A program made the position numbers and the translations under genes. Source: Erwinia phyllosphaerae (GTDB lineage Bacteria > Pseudomonadota > Gammaproteobacteria > Enterobacterales > Enterobacteriaceae). Taken from it: a DNA stretch of 64,000 nt. Shown one piece after another: positions 1 to 8,917 of the stretch; position 1 is the first letter of the stretch, and every line of letters begins with the position of its first letter. The stretch spans positions 372,001 to 436,000 of the forward strand of contig NZ_JAHSPF010000003.1 in assembly GCF_019132875.1 (NCBI RefSeq), written 5' to 3'. The notes beneath the pieces are model-generated. The model had not been told where the DNA came from and searched no databases. It worked only from the letters and a program-made list of their open reading frames with translations.

Positions 1-472
1 GGCTCATACGGCGCTGCATCCGGGACAGAGCGCCGGAATTTATTTGCAGGATCAGCGTATCGGTTACCTGGGCGTTGTTCATCCGGAACTTGAGCGGAAA
101 CTGGATCTTAACGGCCGTACCGTGGTCTTTGAACTGGAATGGGACAAGGTGTCAGACCGCGTCCTGCCTGAAGCGAGCGAGGTTTCACGCTTCCCGGCAA
201 ACCGTCGTGATATCGCTGTGCTGGTGGCTGAAAACGTGCCCGCAGCAGATATTATCGCCGAATGTAAGAAAGTTGGCGTAAATCAGGTAGTTGGCGTAAA
301 CTTGTTTGATGTGTACCGCGGTAAGGGTGTTAATGAAGGTTTTAAGAGCCTTGCTATCAGCCTGATTTTGCAAGATACCGGCCGGACACTCGAAGAAGAG
401 GAGATCGCTGCAACCGTCGCCAAATGTGTTGCGGCGTTAAAAGAGCGATTCCAGGCAACCTTGAGGGATTGA
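1..472 (+). CDS. pheT: Phenylalanine-tRNA ligase beta subunit, C-terminal part
   Basis: Only the 3' end is in the window; the reading frame is open from base 2 and ends with TGA at 470-472. PheT is the large subunit of the (alpha-beta)2 synthetase that charges tRNA-Phe. The visible ~156 residues contain the last part of the B3/B4-B7 region ([12 protein letters not shown]) and the C-terminal ferredoxin-fold anticodon-binding domain (starting near [14 protein letters not shown] and including [13 protein letters not shown] and [15 protein letters not shown]), which contacts the tRNA-Phe anticodon stem. The next gene, ihfA, starts only four bases after the stop, the pheST-ihfA arrangement known from enterobacteria, so the two are very probably co-transcribed and translationally linked. 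Confidence 0.96.
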
Positions 473-476
473 ACCT

Positions 477-776
477 ATGGCGCTTACAAAAGCTGAGATG
501 TCTGAATACCTGTTTGAAAAGCTTGGGCTTAGCAAACGGGATGCCAAAGAGCTGGTAGAACTGTTTTTTGAAGAGGTACGACGTGCTTTGGAAAACGGTG
601 AACAGGTGAAACTGTCAGGATTTGGCAACTTCGACCTTCGCGACAAAAATCAACGTCCGGGACGTAACCCCAAGACCGGCGAAGATATTCCGATTACGGC
701 GCGTCGTGTGGTAACTTTCCGTCCTGGTCAGAAGCTGAAAAGCCGGGTCGAGAACGCTACGCCGAAAGAAGACTAA
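477..776 (+). CDS. ihfA: Integration host factor subunit alpha
   Basis: A 99-residue member of the HU/IHF family of sequence-specific DNA-bending proteins; works as a heterodimer with IhfB in recombination, replication and promoter architecture, including sigma-54 promoters. The protein has the family's helical N terminus ([20 protein letters not shown]), the GFGNF segment and the beta-arm containing the [10 protein letters not shown] turn whose proline intercalates into DNA. Length equals the usual IHF-alpha. It starts at ATG four bases behind pheT, so it is read from the pheST transcript and perhaps from its own promoter inside pheT. A strong intrinsic terminator lies right after the stop codon. 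Confidence 0.98.
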
Positions 777-790
777 TCGATGCTCTACAA

Positions 791-815
791 AAGGCCGCTT
801 AATGCGGCCTTTTTT
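791..815 (+). terminator. Intrinsic terminator after ihfA
   Basis: AGGCCGC, five-base loop TTAAT, GCGGCCT, then six T residues: a classic rho-independent terminator 15 bases behind the ihfA stop. It also shows that the longer open frame upstream of btuC (from 802) is not the real start, because that start would lie inside this hairpin. Confidence 0.9.
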
Positions 816-849
816 ATCCCTGAATTTTGGGCTGTTCTGGAAAAGATTT

Positions 850-1833
850 ATGACCCCGCTTGCACAACAGGTGGCGCAGGCTCGTCGGCATCAGCGCCGC
901 TGGCTGGCCGCACTGGCGGCTTTCTGTTTGTTAATGGTTTTACTGAGCCTTTGTGCCGGCGATCGCTGGCTATGGCCGCAAAGCTGGTTTGCCGGACAGA
1001 ATCAGCTCTTTATCTGGCAGCTGCGCTTACCGCGTACGCTGGCGGTAGTGCTGGTGGGCGCTTCGCTGGCGGTTACCGGTGCAATTATGCAGGCGCTGTT
1101 TGAAAACCCGTTGGCCGAACCCGGTTTGCTTGGGGTAGCGAACGGTGCCGGTGTCGGACTGGTGCTGAGCATCTTCACCGGTCTGTCAGGCTTATGGCCC
1201 GTCAGCGTTTTTGCCATCGCAGGCGCGCTGTTGATTACCTTTATCCTGCTTCGCTTTTCTCGCCGTTCGCTCTCCAGTAGCCGACTGTTGCTGGCAGGCG
1301 TCGCCTTAGGCATTATCTGTAGCGCGGTAATGACCTGGGCCGTCTATTTCAGCTCCAGTCTGGATTTACGCCAGCTGATGTACTGGATGATGGGCGGCTT
1401 TAGCGGCGTTGACTGGCGCTACGGCGGGCTGATGATTGCGTTGCTGCCGGTGCTGGTCTGGCTCTGCTGCCAGTGGCGCGTGTTGAACCTGCTGGCGCTG
1501 GGCGAGACGTCCGCCCGTCAGCTGGGCCTGCCGCTGCTGCTGTGGCGCAATGTGCTGGTACTGGCTACCGGCTGGCTGACCGGCGTCAGCGTGGCGATGG
1601 CCGGGGCCATTGGCTTTATCGGCCTGGTTGTACCGCATATTTTGCGCCTGAACAATATTAACGATCATCGTATGCTGTTACCGGCCTGCGCGCTGGCCGG
1701 CGGCGGCGTCCTGCTGGCGGCGGACATTCTTGCACGCACCGCCATCGCTGCGGCAGAATTACCGATTGGCGTAGTGACGGCAACGCTTGGCGCGCCGGTT
1801 TTTATCTGGCTACTTTTACGCAATCGAGCCTGA
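850..1833 (+). CDS. btuC: Vitamin B12 ABC transporter, permease BtuC
   Basis: Inner-membrane permease of the BtuCD-F importer, which moves cobalamin from periplasmic BtuF into the cytoplasm. The 327-residue product is strongly hydrophobic with about ten predicted membrane helices, as in FecCD-type permeases. Family signatures include [40 protein letters not shown], the coupling-helix region [13 protein letters not shown] and a C-terminal [19 protein letters not shown]. The frame is open from 802, but that ATG lies in the ihfA terminator hairpin. ATG at 850 has a GGAAAAG ribosome-binding site five bases upstream and gives the normal family length. First gene of a btuC-btuE-btuD unit. Confidence 0.95.
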   Translation: MTPLAQQVAQARRHQRRWLAALAAFCLLMVLLSLCAGDRWLWPQSWFAGQNQLFIWQLRLPRTLAVVLVGASLAVTGAIMQALFENPLAEPGLLGVANGAGVGLVLSIFTGLSGLWPVSVFAIAGALLITFILLRFSRRSLSSSRLLLAGVALGIICSAVMTWAVYFSSSLDLRQLMYWMMGGFSGVDWRYGGLMIALLPVLVWLCCQWRVLNLLALGETSARQLGLPLLLWRNVLVLATGWLTGVSVAMAGAIGFIGLVVPHILRLNNINDHRMLLPACALAGGGVLLAADILARTAIAAAELPIGVVTATLGAPVFIWLLLRNRA

Positions 1834-1874
1834 CCATCGGTCAGCTTTTCTCTCTACTGAAACAGGAAAAACCA

Positions 1875-2420
1875 ATGAGTATTTACGATACAGAACTGGT
1901 CACGCTGGATGGTGAAGCCACTACCCTGGCAAACTGGCAAGGCCAGGTGCTGCTGGTGGTTAATGTGGCTTCAAAATGTGGTCTGACGCCGCAATATGAA
2001 CAGTTAGAGAACATTCATAAGGCCTGGTCCGATCGCGGTTTTTCCGTATTGGGTTTCCCCTGCAATGCGTTTCTGGGACAGGAGCCGGGCAGTGAAGAAG
2101 AGATCAAAACATTTTGCAGTACCACCTATGGCGTGACCTTCCCGATGTTCAGTAAAATCGAAGTCAACGGCCCGCAGCGTCATCCTTTGTACCAGCAGCT
2201 GGTTGCCGCCAGGCCGGAAGCCGTCGAGCCGGAAGAGAGCGGTTTTCTGGAAAAAATGCTCAGTAAAGGTCGTGGGCCAAAAGAACCGGGCGATATTTTA
2301 TGGAATTTTGAAAAGTTCCTGATTGGCCGCGACGGGACCGTGGTGCAACGTTTCTCTCCGGATATGACGCCGGAAGACCCTATCGTAATGGAAAGCATTA
2401 AAGCGGCGCTGGCAAAATAG
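1875..2420 (+). CDS. btuE: Glutathione peroxidase-family peroxidase BtuE
   Basis: Thiol peroxidase of the glutathione-peroxidase fold, 181 residues, named for its place in the btuCED operon though it is not needed for B12 uptake. The peroxidatic cysteine is Cys35 in VNVASKCGLTPQYEQL. The other active-site residues are present: Gln69 in FLGQEPGS, and Trp143-Asn144 in DILWNFEKF. One nearby position differs from the common FPCNQF motif (here FPCNAF), but that Gln is not the catalytic one. E. coli BtuE prefers thioredoxin as reductant and contributes to oxidative-stress resistance; the same role is inferred here. The stop TAG directly abuts the btuD start codon. Confidence 0.95.
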   Translation: MSIYDTELVTLDGEATTLANWQGQVLLVVNVASKCGLTPQYEQLENIHKAWSDRGFSVLGFPCNAFLGQEPGSEEEIKTFCSTTYGVTFPMFSKIEVNGPQRHPLYQQLVAARPEAVEPEESGFLEKMLSKGRGPKEPGDILWNFEKFLIGRDGTVVQRFSPDMTPEDPIVMESIKAALAK

Positions 2421-3155
2421 ATGCTGCTGAGCTGTAAGGGCGTTGCCGTAGCGCGACGCCTTCAGCCCTTTACGGCTCAGGTTGGCCAGGGCGAACTGAT
2501 CCACCTGCTTGGCCCAAACGGTGCAGGGAAAAGCTCGCTGTTGGCGGCCATGTCCGGGATGATTAAGTCAGAAGGCGAGATTTGCTTTCTCGGTAAGCCG
2601 CTGGCTGCATGGTCGGGTTACGCGCTGGCAAGGCACCGGGCGTATCTGGCTCAGCAGCAGATGGCGGCCGGGGGTATGCCGGTCTGGCACTATCTGAAAA
2701 TGCACCAGATAAACGACGAGAGCGAAGAAGCGTTGCTGACGCTGTGTGAAACCTTTCAGCTGCTGGATAAGCTGTCATGCGCGCCTGGCCAGCTTTCCGG
2801 CGGTGAGTGGCAGCGTGTACGTCTGGCCGCCGTGCTTTGCCAGATGGCGCAACCGGAGGGCGCGTTGCTCTTGCTCGACGAGCCGCTAACCGGTCTGGAC
2901 CTGGCGCAGCAGGCCGCGTTCGATCGCTGTCTTGCGGCATGGGTGGCAAAAGGCTTGACGGTGGTGATGAGCGGACATGATGTGAACCATTCCCTGCACC
3001 ACGCTCAGCGCGTCTGGCTAATGAAAGAAGGCGGGCTTTTACAGCAGGGTACAGCCAGAGAAGTGCTGCAACCAGAACGCCTTTCTGCTGTCTATGGCGT
3101 GCCTTTTACAAAAATTTCTGCAAACGGTCGGGAACTCCTGACCACGTTTAATTAA
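2421..3155 (+). CDS. btuD: Vitamin B12 ABC transporter, ATPase BtuD
   Basis: Nucleotide-binding subunit that powers BtuCD-F cobalamin import at the cytoplasmic face. All ABC ATPase motifs are visible in order: Walker A GPNGAGKSS (about residues 33-41), signature LSGGEWQR, Walker B LLLLDEPLTGLD with the catalytic Glu, and the switch His in VMSGHDVNH. Length 244 is normal for BtuD. ATG follows the btuE stop with no spacer, implying translational coupling. No separate promoter is evident inside btuCED. btuF is not in this window. Confidence 0.96.
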   Translation: MLLSCKGVAVARRLQPFTAQVGQGELIHLLGPNGAGKSSLLAAMSGMIKSEGEICFLGKPLAAWSGYALARHRAYLAQQQMAAGGMPVWHYLKMHQINDESEEALLTLCETFQLLDKLSCAPGQLSGGEWQRVRLAAVLCQMAQPEGALLLLDEPLTGLDLAQQAAFDRCLAAWVAKGLTVVMSGHDVNHSLHHAQRVWLMKEGGLLQQGTAREVLQPERLSAVYGVPFTKISANGRELLTTFN

Positions 3156-3207
3156 CCAACCGGTCAGGGTGGCTTTCGGTAGTGGCAATGATTAAAGGAA
3201 GCATGTT

Positions 3208-3666
3208 ATGCGCTACGGACTTTTGTTGATTGCGATTTTGCTGGCGGGTTGTAGCAGCCACGCGCCGCCGCCGAACAGTCGTCTTTCTGACTCTATTACC
3301 GTGATCGCCCAGCTAAATGCACAGCTTGGCAAGTGGCACGGCACGCCTTACCGCTATGGCGGTCTGGGACGTAATGGCGTTGACTGCTCCGGTTTTGTCT
3401 ATCTGACTTTTCGCGACCGCTTTAACCTTCAGCTGCCGCGTACCACCATCGCGCAGACCGAAACGGGCACGCGCATCAGCAAAAAAGATTTGCTGCCGGG
3501 CGATCTCCTGTTTTTCAAAACGGGAGCCGGGGAAAATGGTTTGCATGTAGGGATTTACGATACTGACGACAGGTTTATTCACGCCTCAACCAGTCAGGGC
3601 GTTATCCGTTCCTCGCTGAATAACGTTTACTGGAAAAAGGTTTTCTGGCAGGCAAGACGTATTTAA
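3208..3666 (+). CDS. nlpC: NlpC/P60 family lipoprotein, probable peptidoglycan endopeptidase
   Basis: A 152-residue outer-envelope lipoprotein. The N terminus has a lipoprotein signal peptide with lipobox LLAGC, lipidated at Cys15. The remainder is one NlpC/P60 papain-like domain with catalytic Cys60 in GVDCSGFVY, His113 in GLHVGIYD and a third polar residue, His125, in RFIHAST. Family members cleave bonds in peptidoglycan stem peptides; the exact substrate of NlpC is not certain. It follows btuD by 52 bases on the same strand, as in E. coli, and has its own Shine-Dalgarno (AAAGGAAG). Confidence 0.95.
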   Translation: MRYGLLLIAILLAGCSSHAPPPNSRLSDSITVIAQLNAQLGKWHGTPYRYGGLGRNGVDCSGFVYLTFRDRFNLQLPRTTIAQTETGTRISKKDLLPGDLLFFKTGAGENGLHVGIYDTDDRFIHASTSQGVIRSSLNNVYWKKVFWQARRI

Positions 3667-3734
3667 CCGGTGGGAAGTTATGTACGGGATGGCCGTCACA
3701 AAAAAGCTTATTTATCCATAAGTTGATTTATATA

Positions 3735-3753
3735 AGCGGTGGCAGGCACCGCT
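3735..3753 (+). terminator. Possible weak terminator after nlpC
   Basis: Inverted repeat AGCGGTG / CACCGCT around a GCAGG loop, followed by ATTGCTT. The T run is poor, so this may end btuCED-nlpC transcription only partly. Confidence 0.4.
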
Positions 3754-4030
3754 ATTGCTTAGCAGGGTAATTATAGAAAGTCTTTATAAATAGCTGGCCT
3801 GGCTTTTCCCTTGTCGAATTTTGTAAAGGAAGGTTAAAGAAACGGTTTAAAGGGATTTGCCGCTATTTAAATGTGATTTAATATCACAGCATCTTTTTTA
3901 AAAAATATGTGCTAGGTTAAGTTAGTTGCGTGGGCTTTACCCGAGCTATTCTGCTGCGGTCGTCTTTAACCCTGGCGTTGTCATCGCCATGTGCCTGCGC
4001 GGATGACAACTTCATCATGGCTGAATAAGA
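3754..4030 (+). promoter_or_regulatory. AT-rich upstream region of ydiV with a TGTGAT-N5-ATCACA inverted repeat
   Basis: This stretch holds no convincing ORF. It is AT-rich and contains the inverted repeat TGTGAT-TTAAT-ATCACA at 3872-3888. The arms look like CRP half-sites, but the TGTGA to TCACA spacing is seven bases instead of the usual six, so a CRP site is doubtful. It probably carries the ydiV promoter; no -35/-10 pair is convincing. Confidence 0.35.
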
Positions 4031-4780
4031 ATGAATATCCATCTGGAAGCGGATTATAAAAGTTACACGTCATTCAACCCGATTTACTGCTTCGGCGGGC
4101 AGCTTATCGCTGTCGAGCTGCTGACGCAGTTTTCCCACAGCACGGCGAACGTGGCGATCCCACAGGAGCTGCTGCTGCCGCAGCTCTGTAAGGAACAGCG
4201 CATCGTTCTATTACAAAATCAGATTAACAGTATTGAAAGACATCTCGACTTTTTCTGTCAGCAAAAAGTAAAAGTTACGCTAAAAATAGATGAGTTACTG
4301 GCACAGACTATCCTGGAAAGCGAGTTTTTAAGCCGTAAACTGGATGCGCTCTGCTGGCTGGAGCTGGAAATTACCGAGAGCTTTACGGATTTAAAACTGG
4401 GGAAAGACAATCCGGGCCTGATGGCGCTAAGCGAAAGGTTCGATTTATCTTTAGCAAATTACGGCGCGGGTAAAGCGCCATCAAAAGCGGTATACGACAA
4501 TCTCTTTTCTCGTATAAAAATCGACAAGGGTTTTATTCAGCATAATATTAACCGCCTCTCTTTCCGTCCTTTTATCAACTCCATACTGGAACATATTAAG
4601 CCACACTGTCAGCAGGTTATCGTGCAGGGCGTGGACGACCTGACCGGGCTGGAAAAGGTTAGTCAATATCAGTTTGATGGGATCCAGAGCGCGTTGTTTT
4701 CCCCGGTAACCGAAGAGTCTCTGACCACGCTGGTGGTGCCGCCCAAAGAGTTAATGACCGATTCAGCAATAACCCCTTAA
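4031..4780 (+). CDS. ydiV: Degenerate EAL-domain protein YdiV (RflP), anti-FlhDC factor
   Basis: A 249-residue stand-alone EAL-fold protein in the E. coli ydiV position between nlpC and selO. It shares long stretches with YdiV: VELLTQFS near residue 28, GKDNPGLMALS, and YGAGKAPSKAVYDNLFSRIKIDK with GFIQ following. The EAL signature is replaced (ELL) and the metal-binding acidic residues of active phosphodiesterases are not in their usual contexts, so c-di-GMP hydrolysis is not expected. In E. coli and Salmonella YdiV binds FlhD and blocks FlhD4C2, repressing flagellar genes in poor nutrients; this role is inferred by homology. The ribosome-binding site is weak (GGCTGAATAAG), which matches the known tight post-transcriptional control of ydiV. 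Confidence 0.85.
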   Translation: MNIHLEADYKSYTSFNPIYCFGGQLIAVELLTQFSHSTANVAIPQELLLPQLCKEQRIVLLQNQINSIERHLDFFCQQKVKVTLKIDELLAQTILESEFLSRKLDALCWLELEITESFTDLKLGKDNPGLMALSERFDLSLANYGAGKAPSKAVYDNLFSRIKIDKGFIQHNINRLSFRPFINSILEHIKPHCQQVIVQGVDDLTGLEKVSQYQFDGIQSALFSPVTEESLTTLVVPPKELMTDSAITP

Positions 4781-4871
4781 CAAATCCGTGTTCCCTTGTG
4801 CGCAGGCGGTTTACACTTAAAGCCGGTACCGCAAGCGCAAAGCGGGTGCCAGTAAATTTTAAGGGGACCGC

Positions 4872-6311
4872 ATGCACTTCAATAATACCTGGCATAACGA
4901 GCTGGCAGGATTTTACACCGCTCTGAAACCTACGCCGTTAAAAAACCCACGTCTGCTTTATCACAGCGCCTCGCTGGCTCAGGAGCTGGGGCTGGGCGAG
5001 AGCTGGTTCCGCGCTGACAAAACCGCCGTCTGGAGCGGCGAAGAGCTGTTGCCGGGAATGCAGCCGCTGGCTCAGGTTTATAGCGGGCATCAGTTTGGCG
5101 TCTGGGCAGGTCAGTTAGGTGACGGGCGCGGCATTTTGCTGGGCGAGCAGCAGTTGGCCGACGGTCGTAAAATGGACTGGCATCTGAAGGGTGCCGGTCT
5201 GACGCCTTACTCGCGCATGGGCGATGGTCGTGCCGTGCTGCGCTCTTCGCTACGTGAATTTCTTGCCTCTGAAGCAATGTACCATCTTGGCGTGCCGACC
5301 TCGCGCGCGCTGACGGTCGTGACCAGCGATCAACCTGTGCAGCGTGAGACTACTGAACGCGGTGCGATGCTGCTACGCGTGGCGGAAAGCCATGCTCGTT
5401 TCGGCCATTTTGAGCATTTCTTTTACGCACAGCAGCCTGAAAAGGTGCGGGAGCTGGCTGACTATTTGATTCGCCACCACTGGCCGGAGCTGCAAAATGA
5501 AGCGGATCGCTACCTGCTCTGGTTTAGCGATGTGGTTAAGCGCACGGCCAGGCTGATTGCGCACTGGCAGAGCATTGGTTTTGCGCACGGGGTGATGAAT
5601 ACGGACAACATGTCGGTGCTGGGGATGACGCTGGATTACGGGCCGTACGGTTTTCTGGATGATTATAAGCCGGACTTTATCTGTAACCATTCCGATTATC
5701 AGGGCCGCTATAGCTTTGATAATCAGCCTGTGGTTGGGCTATGGAATCTGAATCGGCTGGCGCATTCGCTGTCCGGGCTGCTGGATACCACGCAGCTGAA
5801 GCAGGCGCTGGCGGAATATGAACCGGAGCTGATGCGCTGTTGGGGAGCGCAGATGCGCGCGAAGCTGGGGCTGATGACCCAGAGCAAAGATGATAACGAT
5901 ATTTTGACCGGGCTGCTGTCGCTGATGACGAAAGAGGGCAGCGACTATACGTTGACGTTTCGTCTGCTTTGCGACACGGAGCAGCAGCAGTCGCGCTCGC
6001 CGCTGCGGGACGAGTTTATCGATCGCGAGGCCTTTGACAGCTGGTACAACGTTTATCGCCAGCGTCTGTTGCAGGAAGAGGGCGACGATGCGGTGCGCCA
6101 GCAAAAGATGAAGCAGGTGAATCCCGCCATCATTTTAAGGAACTATCTGGCACAGCAGGCGATTGAACAGGCGGAGAAGGATGATATCAGCGTGCTTACC
6201 CGTCTGCATCAGGCGCTGTCGCGGCCTTTTGATGACGCACCGGAGTTCGCTGATTTAATGCGTCGGCCGCCGGACTGGGGCAAAAAACTTGAGGTGAGCT
6301 GTTCAAGCTAA
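4872..6311 (+). CDS. selO: Protein adenylyltransferase SelO
   Basis: A 479-residue pseudokinase-fold enzyme of the SelO/YdiU family, which transfers AMP from ATP to Ser/Thr/Tyr of target proteins. Family segments are clear: [18 protein letters not shown], the nucleotide-contacting [20 protein letters not shown], and the catalytic-loop region [21 protein letters not shown]. The C terminus ends in Cys-Ser-Ser (Cys477), the position where eukaryotic SelO carries selenocysteine and where the E. coli enzyme forms a regulatory disulfide. ATG follows AAGGGGA. It lies 91 bases behind ydiV and ends facing aroH. Confidence 0.95.
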   Translation: MHFNNTWHNELAGFYTALKPTPLKNPRLLYHSASLAQELGLGESWFRADKTAVWSGEELLPGMQPLAQVYSGHQFGVWAGQLGDGRGILLGEQQLADGRKMDWHLKGAGLTPYSRMGDGRAVLRSSLREFLASEAMYHLGVPTSRALTVVTSDQPVQRETTERGAMLLRVAESHARFGHFEHFFYAQQPEKVRELADYLIRHHWPELQNEADRYLLWFSDVVKRTARLIAHWQSIGFAHGVMNTDNMSVLGMTLDYGPYGFLDDYKPDFICNHSDYQGRYSFDNQPVVGLWNLNRLAHSLSGLLDTTQLKQALAEYEPELMRCWGAQMRAKLGLMTQSKDDNDILTGLLSLMTKEGSDYTLTFRLLCDTEQQQSRSPLRDEFIDREAFDSWYNVYRQRLLQEEGDDAVRQQKMKQVNPAIILRNYLAQQAIEQAEKDDISVLTRLHQALSRPFDDAPEFADLMRRPPDWGKKLEVSCSS

Positions 6312-6382
6312 GATCTCTGCGGGAACAGTAGAGGCAGTCAGCGCCAGCGGGCTGCTGCTGTAAATGCTGCTACATAAACGGT

Positions 6383-6405
6383 GTAAAGCGGCAGCGCCGC
6401 TTTAC
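6383..6405. terminator. Hairpin between convergent selO and aroH
   Basis: Perfect ten-base inverted repeat GTAAAGCGGC / GCCGCTTTAC around a three-base loop, between two converging genes. The T tracts on either side are short, so it is a plausible but weak bidirectional terminator. Confidence 0.5.
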
Positions 6406-6408
6406 TCG

Positions 6409-7455
6409 TCAGAACCGCGTTGCCACGGCATCTGCCAGCAGCGCCAGGACTTCCTCGCTGTCGTCCCAGCCCAGGCACGGATCGGTAATCGACTGGCCGT
6501 ATTGCAACGGCGTACCGGACTGGACTTTCTGTGTTCCTTCCTTCAGGAAACTTTCAATCATTACGCCTGCAATCGCCTGCGAACCTTTCCGGATTTGCTG
6601 CGCGACCGAGGCGGCAACCTCTTTCTGCAGGCGATGCTGTTTCAGGCAGTTACCGTGGCTGAAGTCAATAACCAGCCGTTCCGGCAGATTGTGTTCGCGC
6701 AGGCTTGCCGCCGCTGCGGAGATATCTTCCGCATGATAGTTCGGCTGTTTACCGCCGCGCATAATGACGTGTCCGGAAGGATTGCCGCTGGTCTGATAAA
6801 TCGTCATCTGGCCATGCTTGTCCGGTGAAAGAAACATATGGCTGGCGCGTGCGGCGCGGATCGCATCAACGGCGATCTGGATATTGCCATCCGTCCCGTT
6901 TTTAAAACCAACCGGACAAGAGAGCGCGGAAGCCATCTCTCGATGGATCTGGCTTTCCGTGGTGCGAGCGCCTATCGCTCCCCAGCTGATGAGATCCGCA
7001 ATAAACTGGCCGACCACCATGTCCAGGAACTCGGTGGCGGTTGGCATACCAAGCCTGTTGATCTCCAGCAGTAGCTTGCGTGCTGTTTCCAGACCGTGAT
7101 TGACCCGAAAACTACCGTCCAGGTCGGGATCGGAGATTAACCCTTTCCAGCCCACTACGGTGCGCGGTTTTTCAAAATAGGCCCGCATCACAATCTCAAG
7201 CCGGGAGTGATGCTGCTGGCGCAGCGCATTTAATTTTGCGGCATAGTCTAAAGCAGCAGCGGGGTCGTGCAGCGAACAAGGGCCAATAACGACCAGCAGG
7301 CGACGATCTTCACCAGCAAGGATACGTGCCACGCGCTTGCGGCAGTCGGTAACGTTAGCGGCAATTTCTGGCGTTATCGGATGCCGCTGCGCCAGTTCAT
7401 CAGGCGTAATCAGGCTCTCGATGCGCGCGGTCCGCAGTTCATCTGTCTTAGTCAT
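6409..7455 (-). CDS. aroH: 3-deoxy-7-phosphoheptulonate synthase, Trp-type isozyme
   Basis: Cytoplasmic DAHP synthase (348 residues from ATG at 7455) joining phosphoenolpyruvate and erythrose 4-phosphate, the first step of aromatic biosynthesis. Class I motifs are present: LVVIGPCSLHDP, MRAYFEKPRTVVGWKG, SWGAIGARTTESQIHREMASAL, GFKNGTDG and DFSHGNC. The sequence is closest to AroH, the tryptophan-sensitive isozyme, rather than AroF/AroG, and the location between selO and ppsR is that of E. coli aroH. The frame is open for 20 further codons upstream, but alignment with AroH (TDELRTARIESL) places the start at 7455. No convincing TrpR operator was found upstream. Confidence 0.93.
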   Translation of the reverse strand: MTKTDELRTARIESLITPDELAQRHPITPEIAANVTDCRKRVARILAGEDRRLLVVIGPCSLHDPAAALDYAAKLNALRQQHHSRLEIVMRAYFEKPRTVVGWKGLISDPDLDGSFRVNHGLETARKLLLEINRLGMPTATEFLDMVVGQFIADLISWGAIGARTTESQIHREMASALSCPVGFKNGTDGNIQIAVDAIRAARASHMFLSPDKHGQMTIYQTSGNPSGHVIMRGGKQPNYHAEDISAAAASLREHNLPERLVIDFSHGNCLKQHRLQKEVAASVAQQIRKGSQAIAGVMIESFLKEGTQKVQSGTPLQYGQSITDPCLGWDDSEEVLALLADAVATRF

Positions 7456-7547
7456 AAAGCTCTCTGAAATCTTATCTTCGCGACGGCAGGAGTACCGGGA
7501 AGTGATGGCGATCACAATAAACCTGACGGGGCGATCGTTTCAACCTT

Positions 7548-7570
7548 AAACGCCCGTCTGCCGGGCGTTT
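7548..7570 (-). terminator. Terminator after ppsR
   Basis: AAACGCCCG, loop, CGGGCGTTT: a symmetrical GC-rich hairpin flanked by A and T tracts between ppsR and aroH. Oriented for the minus strand, where it would end ppsR transcription before aroH. Confidence 0.7.
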
Positions 7571-7619
7571 CGGGATAAATATCACTGTTTCACAAGCGGG
7601 ATCAAAAATTTTCTGTCGC

Positions 7620-8450
7620 TCAATACATTCGGCGAGTCAGCCCCGTGATGTCGAGAATTTTGGTGGCTATCTCCTCAACGGAGTAGTTGGTGCTGTTGAG
7701 ATAACGAATTTGATGAGTGCGGAACAGCGCCTCTACTTCACCCACTTCCAGCCGGCACTGGCGCATGGAGGCATAGCGAGTATTTTCCGCTCTTTCCTGG
7801 CGAATGGCGGCCAGACGTTCGGGATCGATAGTCAGGCCAAACAGTTTGTGCTGGAAAGGGCGCAGCGCTGGCGGCAGCTTGAGGTTATCCATATCGTCGG
7901 CAATAAAAGGATAGTTGGCCGCACGGATACCAAACTGCATGGCCAGATAGAGGCTGGTCGGTGTTTTGCCACAGCGCGAAACCCCCAGCAGGATAACCTG
8001 TGCATCTTCCAGCCCACGCAGCGAAATGCCGTCGTCGTGCGCCAGCGTATAGTCTATGGCAGCGATACGGGCGTCATATTTACCCAGGTTACTGGCTGTC
8101 AGGCCGTGCGTGCGGTTAGCGACCGGGGCAGGAGCAAGCCCAAGCTCCTGCTGCAACGGCGCAACCAGAGACTGCACGATATCCTGACAGAACCCCTCGC
8201 TCTGCAAGATTATTTCGCGGATTTCTGGCGTTACGATAGAGATAAACACCAGAGGACGCAGGCCGCTTTTCTGATAAAGCGCATTAATCTGCGCTTTTAC
8301 CGCCTGGGCACGCTGCACGTTTTCAACAAAGGGCAACGTGACGCTGTTGATGGCCACGGGAAACTGGGAAAGCACGGCGTGGCCCAGCACCTCGGCGGTA
8401 ATAGCCGTGCCGTCCGAGATATAAAAAACACTACGTTCGCTGATATCCAT
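7620..8450 (-). CDS. ppsR: PEP synthase regulatory kinase/pyrophosphorylase PpsR
   Basis: A 276-residue DUF299-family bifunctional enzyme. It inactivates PEP synthase by ADP-dependent phosphorylation of a threonine next to the catalytic histidine, and reactivates it by Pi-dependent dephosphorylation. Visible motifs are the N-terminal [13 protein letters not shown] and the P-loop [15 protein letters not shown] (about residues 157-171), with RRMY at the C terminus. It diverges from its target ppsA across a 467-base region, the conserved enterobacterial arrangement. Confidence 0.96.
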   Translation of the reverse strand: MDISERSVFYISDGTAITAEVLGHAVLSQFPVAINSVTLPFVENVQRAQAVKAQINALYQKSGLRPLVFISIVTPEIREIILQSEGFCQDIVQSLVAPLQQELGLAPAPVANRTHGLTASNLGKYDARIAAIDYTLAHDDGISLRGLEDAQVILLGVSRCGKTPTSLYLAMQFGIRAANYPFIADDMDNLKLPPALRPFQHKLFGLTIDPERLAAIRQERAENTRYASMRQCRLEVGEVEALFRTHQIRYLNSTNYSVEEIATKILDITGLTRRMY

Positions 8451-8917
8451 GTTTTCTCCTGGTGGCTGTGCTTTTCAGACTAAATTAGATAGTCACAGTA
8501 AAGCAAACGGTAATAGCTTTTGCGAAACAAAATGAAATCGCCAAAATAAAATAAAATGAAATAAAAAGTAGAATAAAGTCGGCTATAATGGTCGGCGAAA
8601 GGAAAAATAGCCATAATGAAATTGCGTTCCCTTTTTCCATTCCCAAAAGCCCATGTTAAGCAAAAAAGCATGCTGAAAAAGAATTAATAATAACGCGAAG
8701 GTTGCTCTAAGTTTGAGTGCTTTTTTTATTGTTTAAAATCAATGTATTATTTATTTTTCTTTCCTTTTCAATTAAATTTTTCTGCGCGGAATTTTCTTAA
8801 AAGTAGCTTTTTATTAAGCTTGAACGATTCAACAGTTTCTTTCCTGAAGCGGAATATGCCAGGCTCAGAAATGCACGACCCTGTGCTTCTTAATTACATC
8901 ACAAAAGGATTGCTTCA
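8451..8917. promoter_or_regulatory. AT-rich ppsR-ppsA divergent regulatory region with candidate Cra site
   Basis: A long, very AT-rich intergenic region with A/T runs at 8530-8580 and 8720-8800 and no supported ORF. On the minus strand, 8833-8820 reads GTTGAATCGTTCAA, matching the Cra (FruR) consensus RSTGAAWCSNTHHW at all but one position. Cra activates ppsA in E. coli from an upstream site, so location and polarity fit. A good -10-like TATAAT occurs on the plus strand at about 8584, but it lacks a convincing -35. A ppsA Shine-Dalgarno-like AAAGGA precedes 8918. Confidence 0.55.

Noticed and set aside
802-849. Upstream extension of btuC
   Set aside because: The 802 ATG lies within the ihfA terminator hairpin and the extra residues do not match BtuC; ATG 850 has a ribosome-binding site and gives family length.
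7710-8483. 257-codon plus-strand ORF opposite ppsR
   Set aside because: Antisense shadow of a well-recognised gene; no domain and no start signal. Similar long shadows lie opposite sufS, tyrS, ppsA and sufD and were rejected for the same reason.
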